64,000 nt of DNA from PALSA-612 sp963773055 (lineage in GTDB: Bacteria; Actinomycetota; Thermoleophilia; Gaiellales; Gaiellaceae): assembly GCA_963773055.1 (NCBI GenBank), contig CAVYZL010000006.1, forward strand, positions 1,798,001-1,862,000, read 5' to 3'. Positions 17,371 through 25,217 of the stretch are shown here, piece by piece (the stretch's first letter is position 1; every line of letters begins with the position of its first letter). Made by a program: the position numbers and the translations under genes. A model generated the notes under the pieces. That model was not told the DNA's origin. It saw only the letters and a program-made list of their open reading frames with translations, and searched no databases.

Positions 17371-17804
17371 CAGACGGGCATCCCGTCCACCTCGACGCCC
17401 ATCGAGCGCGCAGTGCCGGCGATCACCTTCATCGCCTGCTCGACGTCGCGCGCGTTCAGATCGACGAGCTTCGTCTCGGCGATCTGGCGTACCTGGGCCT
17501 GCGTGAGCCTGCCGACCTTCTCGCGGTTCGGCTCGCCTGAGCCCTTCTGAATCGACAGCGCCTCCTTGATCAGGACGGCAGCCGGTGGCGTCTTCGTGAT
17601 GAACGTGAAGGAGCGGTCCTCGTAGACGGTGATCTCCGCCGGGATGATCCTCCCGTTCTCGTGCTGCGTCTGGGCGTTGAACGCCTTGCAGAACTCCATG
17701 ATGTTGACGCCGTGCTGGCCGAGCGCAGGCCCGACCGGCGGCGCGGGGTTCGCCTGCCCGCCGGGGATCTGCAGCTTGATGAGTGTCAGGACTTTCTTGG
17801 CCAT
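17370..17804 (-). CDS. rplK: 50S ribosomal protein L11
   Basis: GTPase-centre protein, 144 residues. Signatures: KLQIPGGQANPAPPVGPALG, GVNIMEFCKAFNAQT and the rRNA-binding C-terminal domain (SGEPNREKVGRLTQAQVRQI, DLNARDVEQAMKVIAGTARS). Starts 10 nt after the nusG stop and overlaps rplA, the common nusG-rplK-rplA arrangement. Confidence 0.98.
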   Translation of the reverse strand: MAKKVLTLIKLQIPGGQANPAPPVGPALGQHGVNIMEFCKAFNAQTQHENGRIIPAEITVYEDRSFTFITKTPPAAVLIKEALSIQKGSGEPNREKVGRLTQAQVRQIAETKLVDLNARDVEQAMKVIAGTARSMGVEVDGMPV

Positions 17805-17814
17805 GGGTGCGCGT

Positions 17815-18345
17815 TCAGTCGATCTTCTTGACCTGGTCGAATGCGAGCTCGACCGGGACCTGGCGCTCGAAGATGTCGACGAGCACCTTCAGCTTCTGTT
17901 GCTCCGGGTTCACGTCGACGATCTCGCCGTCGAAGTCGGAGAGCGGGCCGGAGGTTACCTTCACGGACTCGCCGAGCGCGAACTCGACCTGCGAGCGCGG
18001 CCGGTCGGCCGCCGCGACGCCCGTGTGCAGGAGACGGTCGACGTCCGATTGGGAGAGAGGCACAGGCTTGCCCGCCGGGCCGGCAAACCCCGTCACGCCG
18101 GGCGTGTTCTTGACCACGGTCCAGCTGTCGTCCGTGAGGTTCATGTTCACGAGCACGTAGCCCGGAAGGATCCGCTTCTCCGTCTGCACCTTCTGGCCAT
18201 CCTTGTTCTCGATCACCTGCTCCGTGGGGACGACGACACGGCGGAACCGCTGCTGCTGCCCCATCGAGTCGATGCGGTGCTCGAGGTTGGCCTTGACCTT
18301 CTTCTCGTGGCCCGAGTAGGTGTTGATGACGTACCAGTGGAACAC
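17815..18345 (-). CDS. nusG: Transcription termination/antitermination factor NusG
   Basis: Binds RNA polymerase and couples it with Rho or ribosomes. It has 176 residues: NGN domain (MFHWYVINTYSGHEKKVKAN, RILPGYVLVNM, VKNTPGVTGFAG) and C-terminal KOW domain (GESVKVTSGPLSDFDGEIVD). GTG start. Actinobacterial NusG often carries an acidic N-terminal extension; this one does not. Three nucleotides separate it from secE. Confidence 0.98.
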   Translation of the reverse strand: MFHWYVINTYSGHEKKVKANLEHRIDSMGQQQRFRRVVVPTEQVIENKDGQKVQTEKRILPGYVLVNMNLTDDSWTVVKNTPGVTGFAGPAGKPVPLSQSDVDRLLHTGVAAADRPRSQVEFALGESVKVTSGPLSDFDGEIVDVNPEQQKLKVLVDIFERQVPVELAFDQVKKID

Positions 18346-18348
18346 GGG

Positions 18349-18693
18349 CTACCTGAGGAAGATGTCCTGGACGACGTTCTTCGAGATGATGTCGCAGACC
18401 CAGATGTAGAAGCCCACGATGATGCACGCGACGAGGACGACGACCGTACCTTGGATCAGGTGCGACTGCGTCGGCCACTCGACCTTCTTCAGCTCGCCCC
18501 AGCACTCGGCGATGAAACGGCGCGACCCCTTCTCGTCCTTGCGTTTCGCGCCCGTCTGCGACTTCGTCGGGACCTGCTGCGGCCGGACCTGCGCGACGCG
18601 CGCCGAGGCGCCCGCGCCGCCGCTCTGCCCCGCTGCGGAGGCGGCCTGCGCCTGGCGCCGGGCGCGGCGCTGCGATCGGGTCATCCGTGCCAT
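18349..18693 (-). CDS. secE: Preprotein translocase subunit SecE
   Basis: Clamp subunit of the SecYEG channel. It has 114 residues: a basic, disordered N-terminal extension of about 55 residues, the amphipathic helix FIAECWGELKKVEWPTQ (the SecE signature) and one membrane helix (TVVVLVACIIVGFYIWVCDI). Sits between rpmG and nusG, its usual place. Confidence 0.97.
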   Translation of the reverse strand: MARMTRSQRRARRQAQAASAAGQSGGAGASARVAQVRPQQVPTKSQTGAKRKDEKGSRRFIAECWGELKKVEWPTQSHLIQGTVVVLVACIIVGFYIWVCDIISKNVVQDIFLR

Positions 18694-18704
18694 GGGTCTC
18701 TCCG

Positions 18705-18866
18705 CTACCTCGTCTCGCGATGCGGCGTGTGCCTACCGCACCAGCGGCAGTACTTCTTGAACTCGACGCGGTCCGGCGAGTTTCGCTTCGACTTCTGCGT
18801 CTGATAGTTCCGGCGCTTGCACTCCGTGCAGGCGAGCGTGATTCCGACTCTGACTCCGGTTGCCAT
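18705..18866 (-). CDS. rpmG: 50S ribosomal protein L33
   Basis: A 53-residue protein found by direct translation: MATGVRVGITLACTECKRRN, then YQTQKSKRNSPDRVEFKKYC and RWCGRHTPHRETR. Two Cys-x2-Cys pairs (CTEC, CRWC) make it the zinc-binding L33 type. It lies 26 bp after tRNA-Met and just before secE, so the tRNA and the three genes are probably one transcript. Confidence 0.96.
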   Translation of the reverse strand: MATGVRVGITLACTECKRRNYQTQKSKRNSPDRVEFKKYCRWCGRHTPHRETR

Positions 18867-18892
18867 GTCTCTCCGACTCTGTGCAGGACGAT

Positions 18893-18965
18893 AGCGGCGG
18901 CAGGACTCGAACCTGCGACACGCGGATTATGATTCCGCTGCTCTAACCAACTGAGCTACGCCGCC
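18893..18965 (-). tRNA. tRNA-Met(CAU)
   Basis: Full cloverleaf on the minus strand: acceptor GGCGGCG / CGCCGCT with a G-U end pair, D-arm TAGCTCAGTTGGTTAGAGC, anticodon stem GCGGA / TCCGC around loop ATCATAA (anticodon CAT), T-arm GCAGG-TTCGAGT-CCTGC. No CCA is encoded. The first acceptor pair suggests elongator Met; an Ile-type CAU tRNA is less likely but not excluded. Stands at the head of the rpmG-secE-nusG operon. Confidence 0.93.
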
Positions 18966-19008
18966 CCGCGGGCACGAGTGTAGCAGCCGTCCCGTTCCGG
19001 GCCTTGCG

Positions 19009-19395
19009 CTACGGACAGCTGCCGCGGGCGAGCTGGCCGGCCGGATTTCCGACGTGCCAGGTGCGACCGCCGGAGTTCGCCTGGATGCAGTAACCCTTGG
19101 GGCCGAGCCCGACCAGCCGGTAGCTCGACGCGTCGAGCGACGGGTCGTACCGCCGCAGCGCAGCAGGGTTCATGCCGGTGTACGAACCGTGGTCGGAGCG
19201 GTATGCCTCGGCCGCATCTGCTCCCTGCGTGACGAGGGCGCGAGCGTTGGAGTCCTGCGAGCGCTGCTGCATGGCCGTGTACGACGGGATGGCGATCGCG
19301 ACGACGATCGCCGCCATGACGGCGAGCATGATCGCCTCGACGGGCGAGATCACGCCCCGCTGGGCACTAACGATGGGGCCATTCAGCTGAGACAC
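19009..19395 (-). CDS. Type IV pilin-like prepilin
   Basis: A 128-residue prepilin. After a short leader (MSQLNGPIVSAQRG) comes the hydrophobic assembly helix VISPVEAIMLAVMAAIVVAI, then a small globular domain with one Cys pair (C105 region and C127) and a YRSDHGSYTGMNPAAL block typical of minor or major pilins. Cleavage is expected after Gly14. The conserved acidic residue falls at mature position 6 rather than the usual 5. GTG start, in the loop of a small hairpin (19387-19400). A prepilin peptidase gene lies 70 nt upstream on the same strand. Confidence 0.85.
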   Translation of the reverse strand: MSQLNGPIVSAQRGVISPVEAIMLAVMAAIVVAIAIPSYTAMQQRSQDSNARALVTQGADAAEAYRSDHGSYTGMNPAALRRYDPSLDASSYRLVGLGPKGYCIQANSGGRTWHVGNPAGQLARGSCP

Positions 19396-19460
19396 CTCAG
19401 GTGGATCGGCTTTCGGCCCCCGGGGGAGTGACCCTCCATCGGGTGATGAAAGTCCTTTGC
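19396..19460 (-). promoter_or_regulatory. Structured 5' leader of the pilin gene
   Basis: On the minus strand the leader folds into a strong hairpin (19430-19454: GACTTTCATC, loop ACCC, GATGGAGGGTC with one bulge), a CCCCCGGGGG palindrome and a GGC-CGAAA-GCC hairpin (19408-19418). CTGAG-GTGT-CTCAG then puts the GTG start codon in a loop. This looks like a translational control element. I cannot match it to a known class, including the c-di-GMP GEMM type whose GGCAAACC core is absent. Confidence 0.45.
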
Positions 19461-19465
19461 AGAGC

Positions 19466-20035
19466 CTAGGCGCCTAGAAAGAGCACGACGAGGGAGCCGA
19501 GCGCGAGGAACGGCCCGAAGGGCAGGCCCATCTTGGCGCCGGCGCGGCCGTGCCGGATGAGGATCCCGATCGCGGGAATCGCCGCGAGCACGAACGCGAG
19601 CATGATCGCCGCGAGAACGCCGCGTCCCAGCGCGGCGCCCATCAGCAGAGCGAGCTTCACGTCGCCCATCCCCATCCCGGCCGGGTAGATGAAGGCGAGG
19701 GCGAACAGCGCTAGGCCCGCCCCGACCGCGGCGAGAGCCCACTCAGGGCTCGGCTCAGCTGCCGTCATCAGAACGAGCACAATCGCTGTCGCCGGAAGCA
19801 CGACACGGTTCGGGATCAGGCGGTAGGCGAGGTCGGCGGCGCTGACAATGACGAGCGCAAGGCAGAAGACAGCCGCCGCGGCGCCTTCGAGCGTCAGGCC
19901 GAAGACGGCGAACGACGCGATCGCTAGGCCGACTGCGACGACGCTCAGTGCCTGGTACCCGAGCGCAGGCAGCCGCGCTGGTGCGTCCTTCGCAGACGGC
20001 AGGGAGCGGCCGATAACGGCGGCGAGCACGGTCAC
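19466..20035 (-). CDS. Prepilin peptidase (A24 family)
   Basis: Membrane aspartyl protease that removes pilin leader peptides. About 189 residues from a GTG at 20035 (20029 is an alternative). Catalytic motifs are VSAADLAYRLIPN and the GxGD signature GMGMGDVKLALLMG. Six or so hydrophobic helices follow. The N-terminal cytoplasmic methylase domain with its Cys motifs is missing, so it is the short peptidase-only form. The frame continues far upstream, but that part is antisense-like and overlaps the flavoprotein gene. Located between a flavoprotein gene (32 nt upstream) and the pilin gene. Confidence 0.88.
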   Translation of the reverse strand: MTVLAAVIGRSLPSAKDAPARLPALGYQALSVVAVGLAIASFAVFGLTLEGAAAAVFCLALVIVSAADLAYRLIPNRVVLPATAIVLVLMTAAEPSPEWALAAVGAGLALFALAFIYPAGMGMGDVKLALLMGAALGRGVLAAIMLAFVLAAIPAIGILIRHGRAGAKMGLPFGPFLALGSLVVLFLGA

Positions 20036-20067
20036 CCCACCGTTCTCGGCAGCAGGACGCCGGTGGT

Positions 20068-21252
20068 TTAGGCGGGCTTCGACTCGAGCCTGTACGCGCT
20101 GCCCGGATCTCCGGCGCGGCGGGCGAGCGCCTCGATGCCCCTCATCGGCACTCGCATCAGTCCACGCGCGTCGGACGGAGCCTTGATCTCCCCGCGCATC
20201 ATCCGCTCCATCACCCGCCACGCGAGCGCCGAGCGCCCGAGCGCAAACGTCGCTCGCGGGTAGCGGTCGAGCGCGATCTTGGCGCCCCAGGAGGCCGACT
20301 GGAGCGATGACAGCGCCGCGCGAATCGCCTGCCCGTACGCGTCGAGGTCGTTGGCCCGTCCCGCAACCAGCTCGAGGATCGCGTCCGACGCGAGCCGCGC
20401 GCTGACGAACGCCTCGTACATCCCGTCTCCCGACAGCGGATCGACGAGGCCCGCAGCGTCGCCCACCAGCAACGCCCGGCCGCGCGCGGCTATCGAGTCC
20501 GGCCGGCGGAGCGGAAGCCTGTGGCCGCGGATCGACTCCACGCGGTCGAGTGGGATCGCGTAGTGCCGGCAGAGCTCGGCCAGGCGATCCCGGAGCGTCG
20601 GGCCTTCGCGCTCCCAACCACCGACGCCGACATTGACGTGGTCGCCCTTCGGGAACACCCAGCCGTAGCCGCCGGGGACTACCGCGAGCACGAGCTCGGC
20701 GATCCCCCGATACCGGTCTCCGACAACCTCGTTGGCGACGTTGCCCTCGATCGCGACGCCGAGCACGTAATCGCCGCCGAGGCCGAGCGTCTTTCGGACG
20801 AGCCCGTTGACGCCGTCGGCGCCGACGAGCACGTCCGCCTGGACCGGCGCGCCGTCGATCGAGACCGAGACGCCATTCGAGTCGACAGAGACGTCCGTCA
20901 CCTTCACGCCGTCCCGGACTTCCGCTCCGGCCACGCCCGCCTGCTCCAGCAGGTGCTGGTCGAGTCGGATGCGCTGCGTCATCAGTACGAGCGGCTCGCG
21001 GCTCTTTCGCTCGATGCGGGTGCCGTAGCGGAGCCTGAGGCCGAAGCGGTCGACGACGTGCTCGACGACAGGCTCGACCGAGACGGGCAACTCGCGGACG
21101 GCACGAAGCGTCAGCCCGCCGCCGCACGGCTTGTCGCGGGGGAAGCGCGCCTTGTCGACGACGAGCACGCGTGCGCCACCGCGGGCGAGGCGGATGGCCG
21201 TCGCCGAGCCGGCAGGCCCGGCGCCGATGACGATCGCGTCGTACCGCTGCAT
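20068..21252 (-). CDS. Geranylgeranyl reductase family FAD-dependent oxidoreductase
   Basis: Flavoprotein likely to saturate isoprenoid chains, for example of menaquinone or lipids. It has 394 residues. The N-terminal FAD Rossmann motif is DAIVIGAGPAGSATAIRLAR, followed by RFPRDKPCGGGLT (the PCGG motif of this family), VLVGADGVNG and ALLVGDAAGLVDPLSGDGMY. ATG start. First gene of a minus-strand set with the prepilin peptidase and pilin, although a functional link to pili is not obvious. Confidence 0.9.
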   Translation of the reverse strand: MQRYDAIVIGAGPAGSATAIRLARGGARVLVVDKARFPRDKPCGGGLTLRAVRELPVSVEPVVEHVVDRFGLRLRYGTRIERKSREPLVLMTQRIRLDQHLLEQAGVAGAEVRDGVKVTDVSVDSNGVSVSIDGAPVQADVLVGADGVNGLVRKTLGLGGDYVLGVAIEGNVANEVVGDRYRGIAELVLAVVPGGYGWVFPKGDHVNVGVGGWEREGPTLRDRLAELCRHYAIPLDRVESIRGHRLPLRRPDSIAARGRALLVGDAAGLVDPLSGDGMYEAFVSARLASDAILELVAGRANDLDAYGQAIRAALSSLQSASWGAKIALDRYPRATFALGRSALAWRVMERMMRGEIKAPSDARGLMRVPMRGIEALARRAGDPGSAYRLESKPA

Positions 21253-21333
21253 CCGCGGAAGGCTACAGCGGTGTCGGCAAGCTGACGTGGGAGGGCTCTA
21301 GGGCGAAAGCACGCGGCTAGACTGTCTCGCCCC

Positions 21334-21415
21334 GGGGGTGTGCCCGAGCGGCCAAAGGGAGCGGTCTGTAAAACCGCCGGCTCAGCCTACGGAGGTTCGA
21401 ATCCTCCCGCCCCCA
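21334..21415 (+). tRNA. tRNA-Tyr(GUA)
   Basis: 82-nt class II tRNA: acceptor GGGGGTG / CGCCCCC, anticodon loop CTGTAAA (GTA), a long variable arm (CGGCTCAGCCTACG) and T-arm GGAGG-TTCGAAT-CCTCC, discriminator A. No encoded CCA. Stands alone on the plus strand. Confidence 0.95.
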
Positions 21416-21476
21416 CTCTTCCTTTGACAGAGCGAGACCCCGCTTGTGAAGCGGGCTTTCGTGATCCTCGGCTGCG

Positions 21477-22976
21477 TTAGGGCAGGCAACGAACCCAGCG
21501 CAGGTACGTCTTGCGCCAGATCGGTTCCGCGCGCGTCGCGGCGAGCCGGCGCAACAGGTCGACGTGATAGATCTGGTAGTCGAGGCTGGCGGGGGGCCCG
21601 GCGAGTTGGTAGCGCGCCCAGCAACCCACGTCGAAGAGCGGCAATAGCCTCCGCGTCGCGACGATCAGCTCCCGTACGACGCGGCGCGCAGCGGCGCTCT
21701 CGGCGGTCTTCGCGTACGAATCGAGCGAGATGATCGATTGCAGCTGCGCGTTGAGAATGACCTGTTGCGTGAAGCCGTACTCACGGATCCACAAGCCGCC
21801 CGCGATCGGCATCAACAACGTTCTGCGGAGACCGCGAAACGCCGCGACCGCTGCGGCCCCGAGCAACGGCTCACGGAGCAAGGCGCCCGCGCGGGCAAGT
21901 CCCTGGGCGGCCACCGCCTGCGCGAACCCCGACCTCCAAGGCGTCGGGCCGCCCTGGTAGGGGAAGTCGTACTCCCAGTAGAGAGCGTCGCCGCTTCGAA
22001 CGGCACGTCCGAGCAGCGCCGCAGCGATCCGTCGCGCGGCGTAAGGCCGCCGCTGGGAAACGTTCTGGTTCAGCGCCGCGAAGCTCAGCAGCGGCTGGAA
22101 CCGGTACCCAAGCCCGGGGTAGTGCCGGAACACAACACTCCGGTTGCTCACATCCTGCACGCCGAGCGCGCGACTCGCGCTGACGACCGTAGCGCGGACA
22201 GCCTGCGCTTTCGCGAACCACCCGTGCGCCGGACGCAGCTGCACGACCGCGCGGTACCCGGCGGGGCAGTCGGTCGAGACAGCGAAGTCCGCCTCCGCCG
22301 CCACACGCATCCCGTGCACGAGCTCGTCAGCGCAGTAGACGCGGGCGGCAAGCCGGCCCGCCGCGGCCGGCCGAACACGGGCGACGAGCCGTGCCCCGAC
22401 GCCGCGCGCACCAACGAACGACACCTGCAGCACGGGATACACCTTCACGAAGACCGGTGTCGACGAAGCGAGCGGCGAACGGGCCTCATAGGGGCCTGGG
22501 GTGCGCAGGTGCCGCACACGCAGCTGGAATGTGCCGTCGGGCGCCGCGCGCGTCGCGATAACCCCGCTGCCCCGCGCGTACAGCCCGATCGGCTCGCCGG
22601 TCAAGGCGGGCACGACGCTGCCGCGAAAGAGCGCCGGCTCCCCGTAGCGGCTCCCCTGCGCCCGACGCAGCGTGATCGCCACCGAGCGCACGTCGACCGA
22701 TGCCTGGGTCGATGTGCCGTCGGAGGCTGTCGCGATCACCGACGCAGTCCATGAACCAGGGCCGTAGGTCGCACTCGCGATGGGGCCCTCCGCCGTTTCC
22801 CCGTTGCCGAGCTCCCAGTGGTACGAAGCGGCGTCGCCGTGCGCCTTGAATGTCACCACGAGCGGCGCTGCGCCCTCCGTTGCGGTCGCGGAGATGGTGA
22901 CGCTCGGCAGCACAGCGTTCGCGCGGCCCGCCCCCGCGAGCAAGGCGAGGACGGCAGCGGCGGCAACCCGTCCCAC
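21477..22976 (-). CDS. Secreted PKD-domain protein with C5-epimerase-like C-terminus
   Basis: Exported protein of 499 residues. It has a signal peptide (MGRVAAAAVLALLAGAGRAN), a PKD domain (about 25-97: GAAPLVVTFKAHGDAASYHW, YGPGSWTASVIAT), about 150 residues of beta-rich modules and a C-terminal region (about 290-499). That last region resembles D-glucuronyl C5-epimerases, with LYWEYDFPYQGGPTPWRSGF, AQGLARAGALL and GLWIREYGFT. Members of that family change uronic acid configuration in polysaccharides. The combination suggests action on surface or environmental glycans. Assignment of the C-terminal half rests on motif resemblance. Confidence 0.75.
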   Translation of the reverse strand: MGRVAAAAVLALLAGAGRANAVLPSVTISATATEGAAPLVVTFKAHGDAASYHWELGNGETAEGPIASATYGPGSWTASVIATASDGTSTQASVDVRSVAITLRRAQGSRYGEPALFRGSVVPALTGEPIGLYARGSGVIATRAAPDGTFQLRVRHLRTPGPYEARSPLASSTPVFVKVYPVLQVSFVGARGVGARLVARVRPAAAGRLAARVYCADELVHGMRVAAEADFAVSTDCPAGYRAVVQLRPAHGWFAKAQAVRATVVSASRALGVQDVSNRSVVFRHYPGLGYRFQPLLSFAALNQNVSQRRPYAARRIAAALLGRAVRSGDALYWEYDFPYQGGPTPWRSGFAQAVAAQGLARAGALLREPLLGAAAVAAFRGLRRTLLMPIAGGLWIREYGFTQQVILNAQLQSIISLDSYAKTAESAAARRVVRELIVATRRLLPLFDVGCWARYQLAGPPASLDYQIYHVDLLRRLAATRAEPIWRKTYLRWVRCLP

Positions 22977-23023
22977 GCTCGCGACTATAGAGCCGCCTCC
23001 TGACGCACGGTAGCGTCCGATCG

Positions 23024-24241
23024 ATGGATGTCTCCGCGGAAGCCGCGCGGCGCTTTCTCGTCGCGCGTCAGATGCTCTCGCCGGCGCGGTCGATCAAGGG
23101 AGGGCCGACGGCCGTGCTCGAGGTCATGCGCCGGCTCGGCTCGCTCCAGTTCGACCCGATCGCGGTCGCCGGCCGGAGCCACGACCTCGTGCTGCACGCC
23201 CGCGTGGCGGACTACGAGTCCGCGTGGGCCGACCTGCTCTACGAGCGCCGTGAGATCTTCGAGGCGTACAACAAGGGGCTCTCCTTCGTACCGACGAGCG
23301 CGTTCCCGTGGTTCCGCGGCACCTTGAGCCGAGGTCCAGCGCGGCTCCTCGACGAGAACCCCGAGGTGGCCGCGTACGTGCTCGAGCGGATCCGCACGGA
23401 TGGGCCGCTCTCATCGCTCGACTTCGACCGCAAGAGCGGGCCGACGACCGATTGGTTCGGAGCGCGGACGAACACCGTGCGTGCCGTGCTCGAGGCGTAC
23501 GCCGTCACGGGCGTGCTCGGCCTCGCGCGGCGCGACGGGAACCGTCGGTACTACGACCTCCTCGAGCGGTTGCTGCCGGCCGATGTCCTCGCGCACGAGC
23601 TCCCGTTGATCGAGCAGCTCCGGTACAAGCTCCTGTCCCGGTACCGCGCGCACGGCCTGCTCGGCGTCAGCGGCGCGGGCATCTTCAGCGGCATCGGCCC
23701 TGCAAAGCCCGACCCGCGGCTTCCTGGTTATCCCGGGCGGAACGCGTTGCGCGAGGAGCTCGTCGAGGAGGGAGAGCTCGTCGTGCTCAAGGTCGATGGC
23801 GTCAGCGGTAAGCGCTTCGTCGTCCGCGAAGAGGTCGCGCTGCTCGAGGCCCCGCCCGAGCCGGCGACGTCCGTTGCATTCCTCGCCCCCTTCGATGCGC
23901 TCGTCTGGGACCGGAAGCTGCTCGGGAGCCTGTTCGGCTTCGACTACGTCTGGGAGCTGTTCCACCCTCCCGCCAAGCGACGGTGGGGTTGGTATGTGCT
24001 GCCGATCGTCTTCCGGGACCGTTTCGTCGGCCGGATCGAGCCGCGGATCGACCGCGAAGCGGCGCAGGTGCAGGTGCTCGACCTCTGGTGGGAGGACGGC
24101 TTCATGCCCCGCCGTGCGGAAGGCTTCGTGGACGCGATGAAAGACGCGCTCCGCGCATATCTCCGCTTCGCGGGCGCAGAACGCCTCGAGTGGACACCGC
24201 TTCTCGGTACCGAGAAGCGGCTCTTTACGCCGACGCCCTGA
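23024..24241 (+). CDS. YcaQ/AlkX-type winged-helix DNA glycosylase family protein
   Basis: Family of winged-helix proteins (HTH_42) that includes YcaQ, which unhooks DNA interstrand crosslinks and alkylated bases. It has 405 residues. The N-terminal RLGSLQFDPIAVAGRSHDLV contains the QxD motif that YcaQ uses for catalysis. AYNKGLSFVPTSAFPWFRG, the central winged-helix segments and the C-terminal FLAPFDALVWDRKLL, DLWWEDGFMP fit the family. ATG start, single gene. The substrate cannot be predicted. Confidence 0.85.
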   Translation: MDVSAEAARRFLVARQMLSPARSIKGGPTAVLEVMRRLGSLQFDPIAVAGRSHDLVLHARVADYESAWADLLYERREIFEAYNKGLSFVPTSAFPWFRGTLSRGPARLLDENPEVAAYVLERIRTDGPLSSLDFDRKSGPTTDWFGARTNTVRAVLEAYAVTGVLGLARRDGNRRYYDLLERLLPADVLAHELPLIEQLRYKLLSRYRAHGLLGVSGAGIFSGIGPAKPDPRLPGYPGRNALREELVEEGELVVLKVDGVSGKRFVVREEVALLEAPPEPATSVAFLAPFDALVWDRKLLGSLFGFDYVWELFHPPAKRRWGWYVLPIVFRDRFVGRIEPRIDREAAQVQVLDLWWEDGFMPRRAEGFVDAMKDALRAYLRFAGAERLEWTPLLGTEKRLFTPTP

Positions 24242-24337
24242 CCTGGGCCTCGGCGGCTCCGGCTACAATGTCTGTCCACAGGGACGAAGACAGATCGCGC
24301 GCCCACGCCTTCCGTACCCAGATGCAAGGAGGCGTGC

Positions 24338-24361
24338 ATGGGTTACGCCGATCCCCGATGA
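24338..24361 (+). CDS. Possible 7-codon leader peptide (MGYADPR)
   Basis: AAGGAGG sits five bases before an ATG that opens MGYADPR and ends in a TGA overlapping the ATG of the next gene (CGATGACC). It could be a translational leader or the broken start of a longer protein: MGYADP is an N-terminus I associate with other actinobacterial small proteins. No other proof of expression. Confidence 0.35.
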   Translation: MGYADPR

Positions 24362-24693
24362 CCGGCCGGCCGGCCCCCAGCACTTCGCACGACGCACGCC
24401 GTCGCCGCTGGGCGTTCTGTCCCCTTTGCGGTCACGAGCAGGTCGACCTTCTCGCGAGCTCTGTCCGAGAGCCGGAGGAGGCGCTGTGTCCTGATCGCTG
24501 CGCTACCGCCTGGCAGGCCCTCGCAGCAGTCCGTAGCTGGGAGTCGGGGAGTCACGAGCTCGCGATGCGTCGACGCGCCGAATCAGAGGCGCACGAGCCC
24601 CACGCGCCTCCGCTCTCGGAGCTCCTGCGCCGGCGGTGGAAGGAAGGCGACTGGACGGTCCTCCCCGACGAAGTGCTCGCCAAACTGCCGTAG
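24358..24693 (+). CDS. Small zinc-ribbon hypothetical protein
   Basis: 111 residues, function unknown. It contains CPLCGHEQVDLLASS and ALCPDRC, two Cys pairs that could hold one zinc, then a basic/acidic helical tail (RRAESEAHEPHAPPLSELLR) and WTVLPDEVLAKLP. The best ribosome-binding site lies upstream of the 7-codon ORF whose stop overlaps this ATG, so translation may be coupled; ATGs at 24268 and 24322 are in-frame alternatives. Lies 40 bp before tRNA-Thr. Confidence 0.55.
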   Translation: MTGRPAPSTSHDARRRRWAFCPLCGHEQVDLLASSVREPEEALCPDRCATAWQALAAVRSWESGSHELAMRRRAESEAHEPHAPPLSELLRRRWKEGDWTVLPDEVLAKLP

Positions 24694-24732
24694 GAACGGA
24701 ACCAAAACCCGCGCGTCTAGACTGGGGGCTAC

Positions 24733-24805
24733 GCCCTCTTAGCTCAGCTGGTAGAGCACCTCCATGGTAAGGAGGGGGTCGACGGTTCGAGTCCGTCAGA
24801 GGGCT
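24733..24805 (+). tRNA. tRNA-Thr(GGU), island attachment site
   Basis: Cloverleaf: acceptor GCCCTCT / AGAGGGC, D-arm AGCTCAGCTGGTAGAGC, anticodon stem CCTCC / GGAGG with loop ATGGTAA (anticodon GGT), T-arm GACGG-TTCGAGT-CCGTC, discriminator T. The gene is intact. Its last 17 bases plus one flanking base are repeated at 40,487, and an integrase remnant follows, so it served as a recombination target. Confidence 0.95.
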
Positions 24806-24806
24806 T
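24789..24806 (+). repeat. Left attachment-site repeat (attL) in tRNA-Thr
   Basis: GAGTCCGTCAGAGGGCTT, the T-arm to acceptor end of tRNA-Thr. It is identical to 40,487-40,504; the flanking bases differ on both sides. Confidence 0.8.
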
Positions 24807-24983
24807 GGCTTATCTAAGCCGTTTCCGACTCTCGCGGTCTCTCTGTGTAGGGCGAGTGGTGAGTGATGTGGTGAGTACGGCTTGGACGGCTGGTGCCCAG
24901 CCACGTCAGCAGCCCTCGCGGTGCGGCCCGAAGAACTTGTACGCCGCAGAGGTTCGGACGGGCTCGTGCAGGCTCGGTGAAAC

Positions 24984-25217
24984 CACCTCGTTGAGCCTAA
25001 TCGGGCGAGCGGGCTCGGCCGGAATCAGCGGCATCACCTTCCACGACATGCGCGATGCGTTTGCGAGCCGGATGATTGCTCGGGCATCCAACTGGTGCCG
25101 CTCACCAAATTGATGGGGCACGAGGACGCCCGCATCACGCTCAGCTGGTACGCCCACCTCTACGACAGGGAGCGCACAGACGAGGCTGTGCGGCGGGCGA
25201 TGGCCTCGGCTCGCTGA
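24984..25217 (+). pseudogene. Tyrosine recombinase, C-terminal remnant (frameshifted)
   Basis: Site-specific integrase fragment 180 bp after tRNA-Thr. One frame gives AGISGITFHDMRDAFASRMIA, containing the HxxR box. After a one-base shift near 25,080 the next frame gives SGIQLVPLTKLMGHEDARIT then LSWYAHLYDRERTDEAVRRA, with the GH motif and the catalytic Tyr region. The N-terminal and central parts are absent. It sits where an island integrase is expected, directly at the attachment site. Confidence 0.85.

Noticed and set aside
19396..19460. c-di-GMP (GEMM) riboswitch before the pilin gene
   Set aside because: The conserved GGCAAACC and GACGCAAAGCC cores are absent; only generic hairpins can be supported.
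20036..21127. N-terminal extension of the prepilin peptidase frame
   Set aside because: Arg/Ala/Pro-rich shadow of the flavoprotein gene in another frame, without peptidase motifs.
24503..24904. Minus-strand ORF over tRNA-Thr (LTDSNRRPPPYHGG)
   Set aside because: This is the familiar spurious peptide obtained by reading antisense through a tRNA gene.
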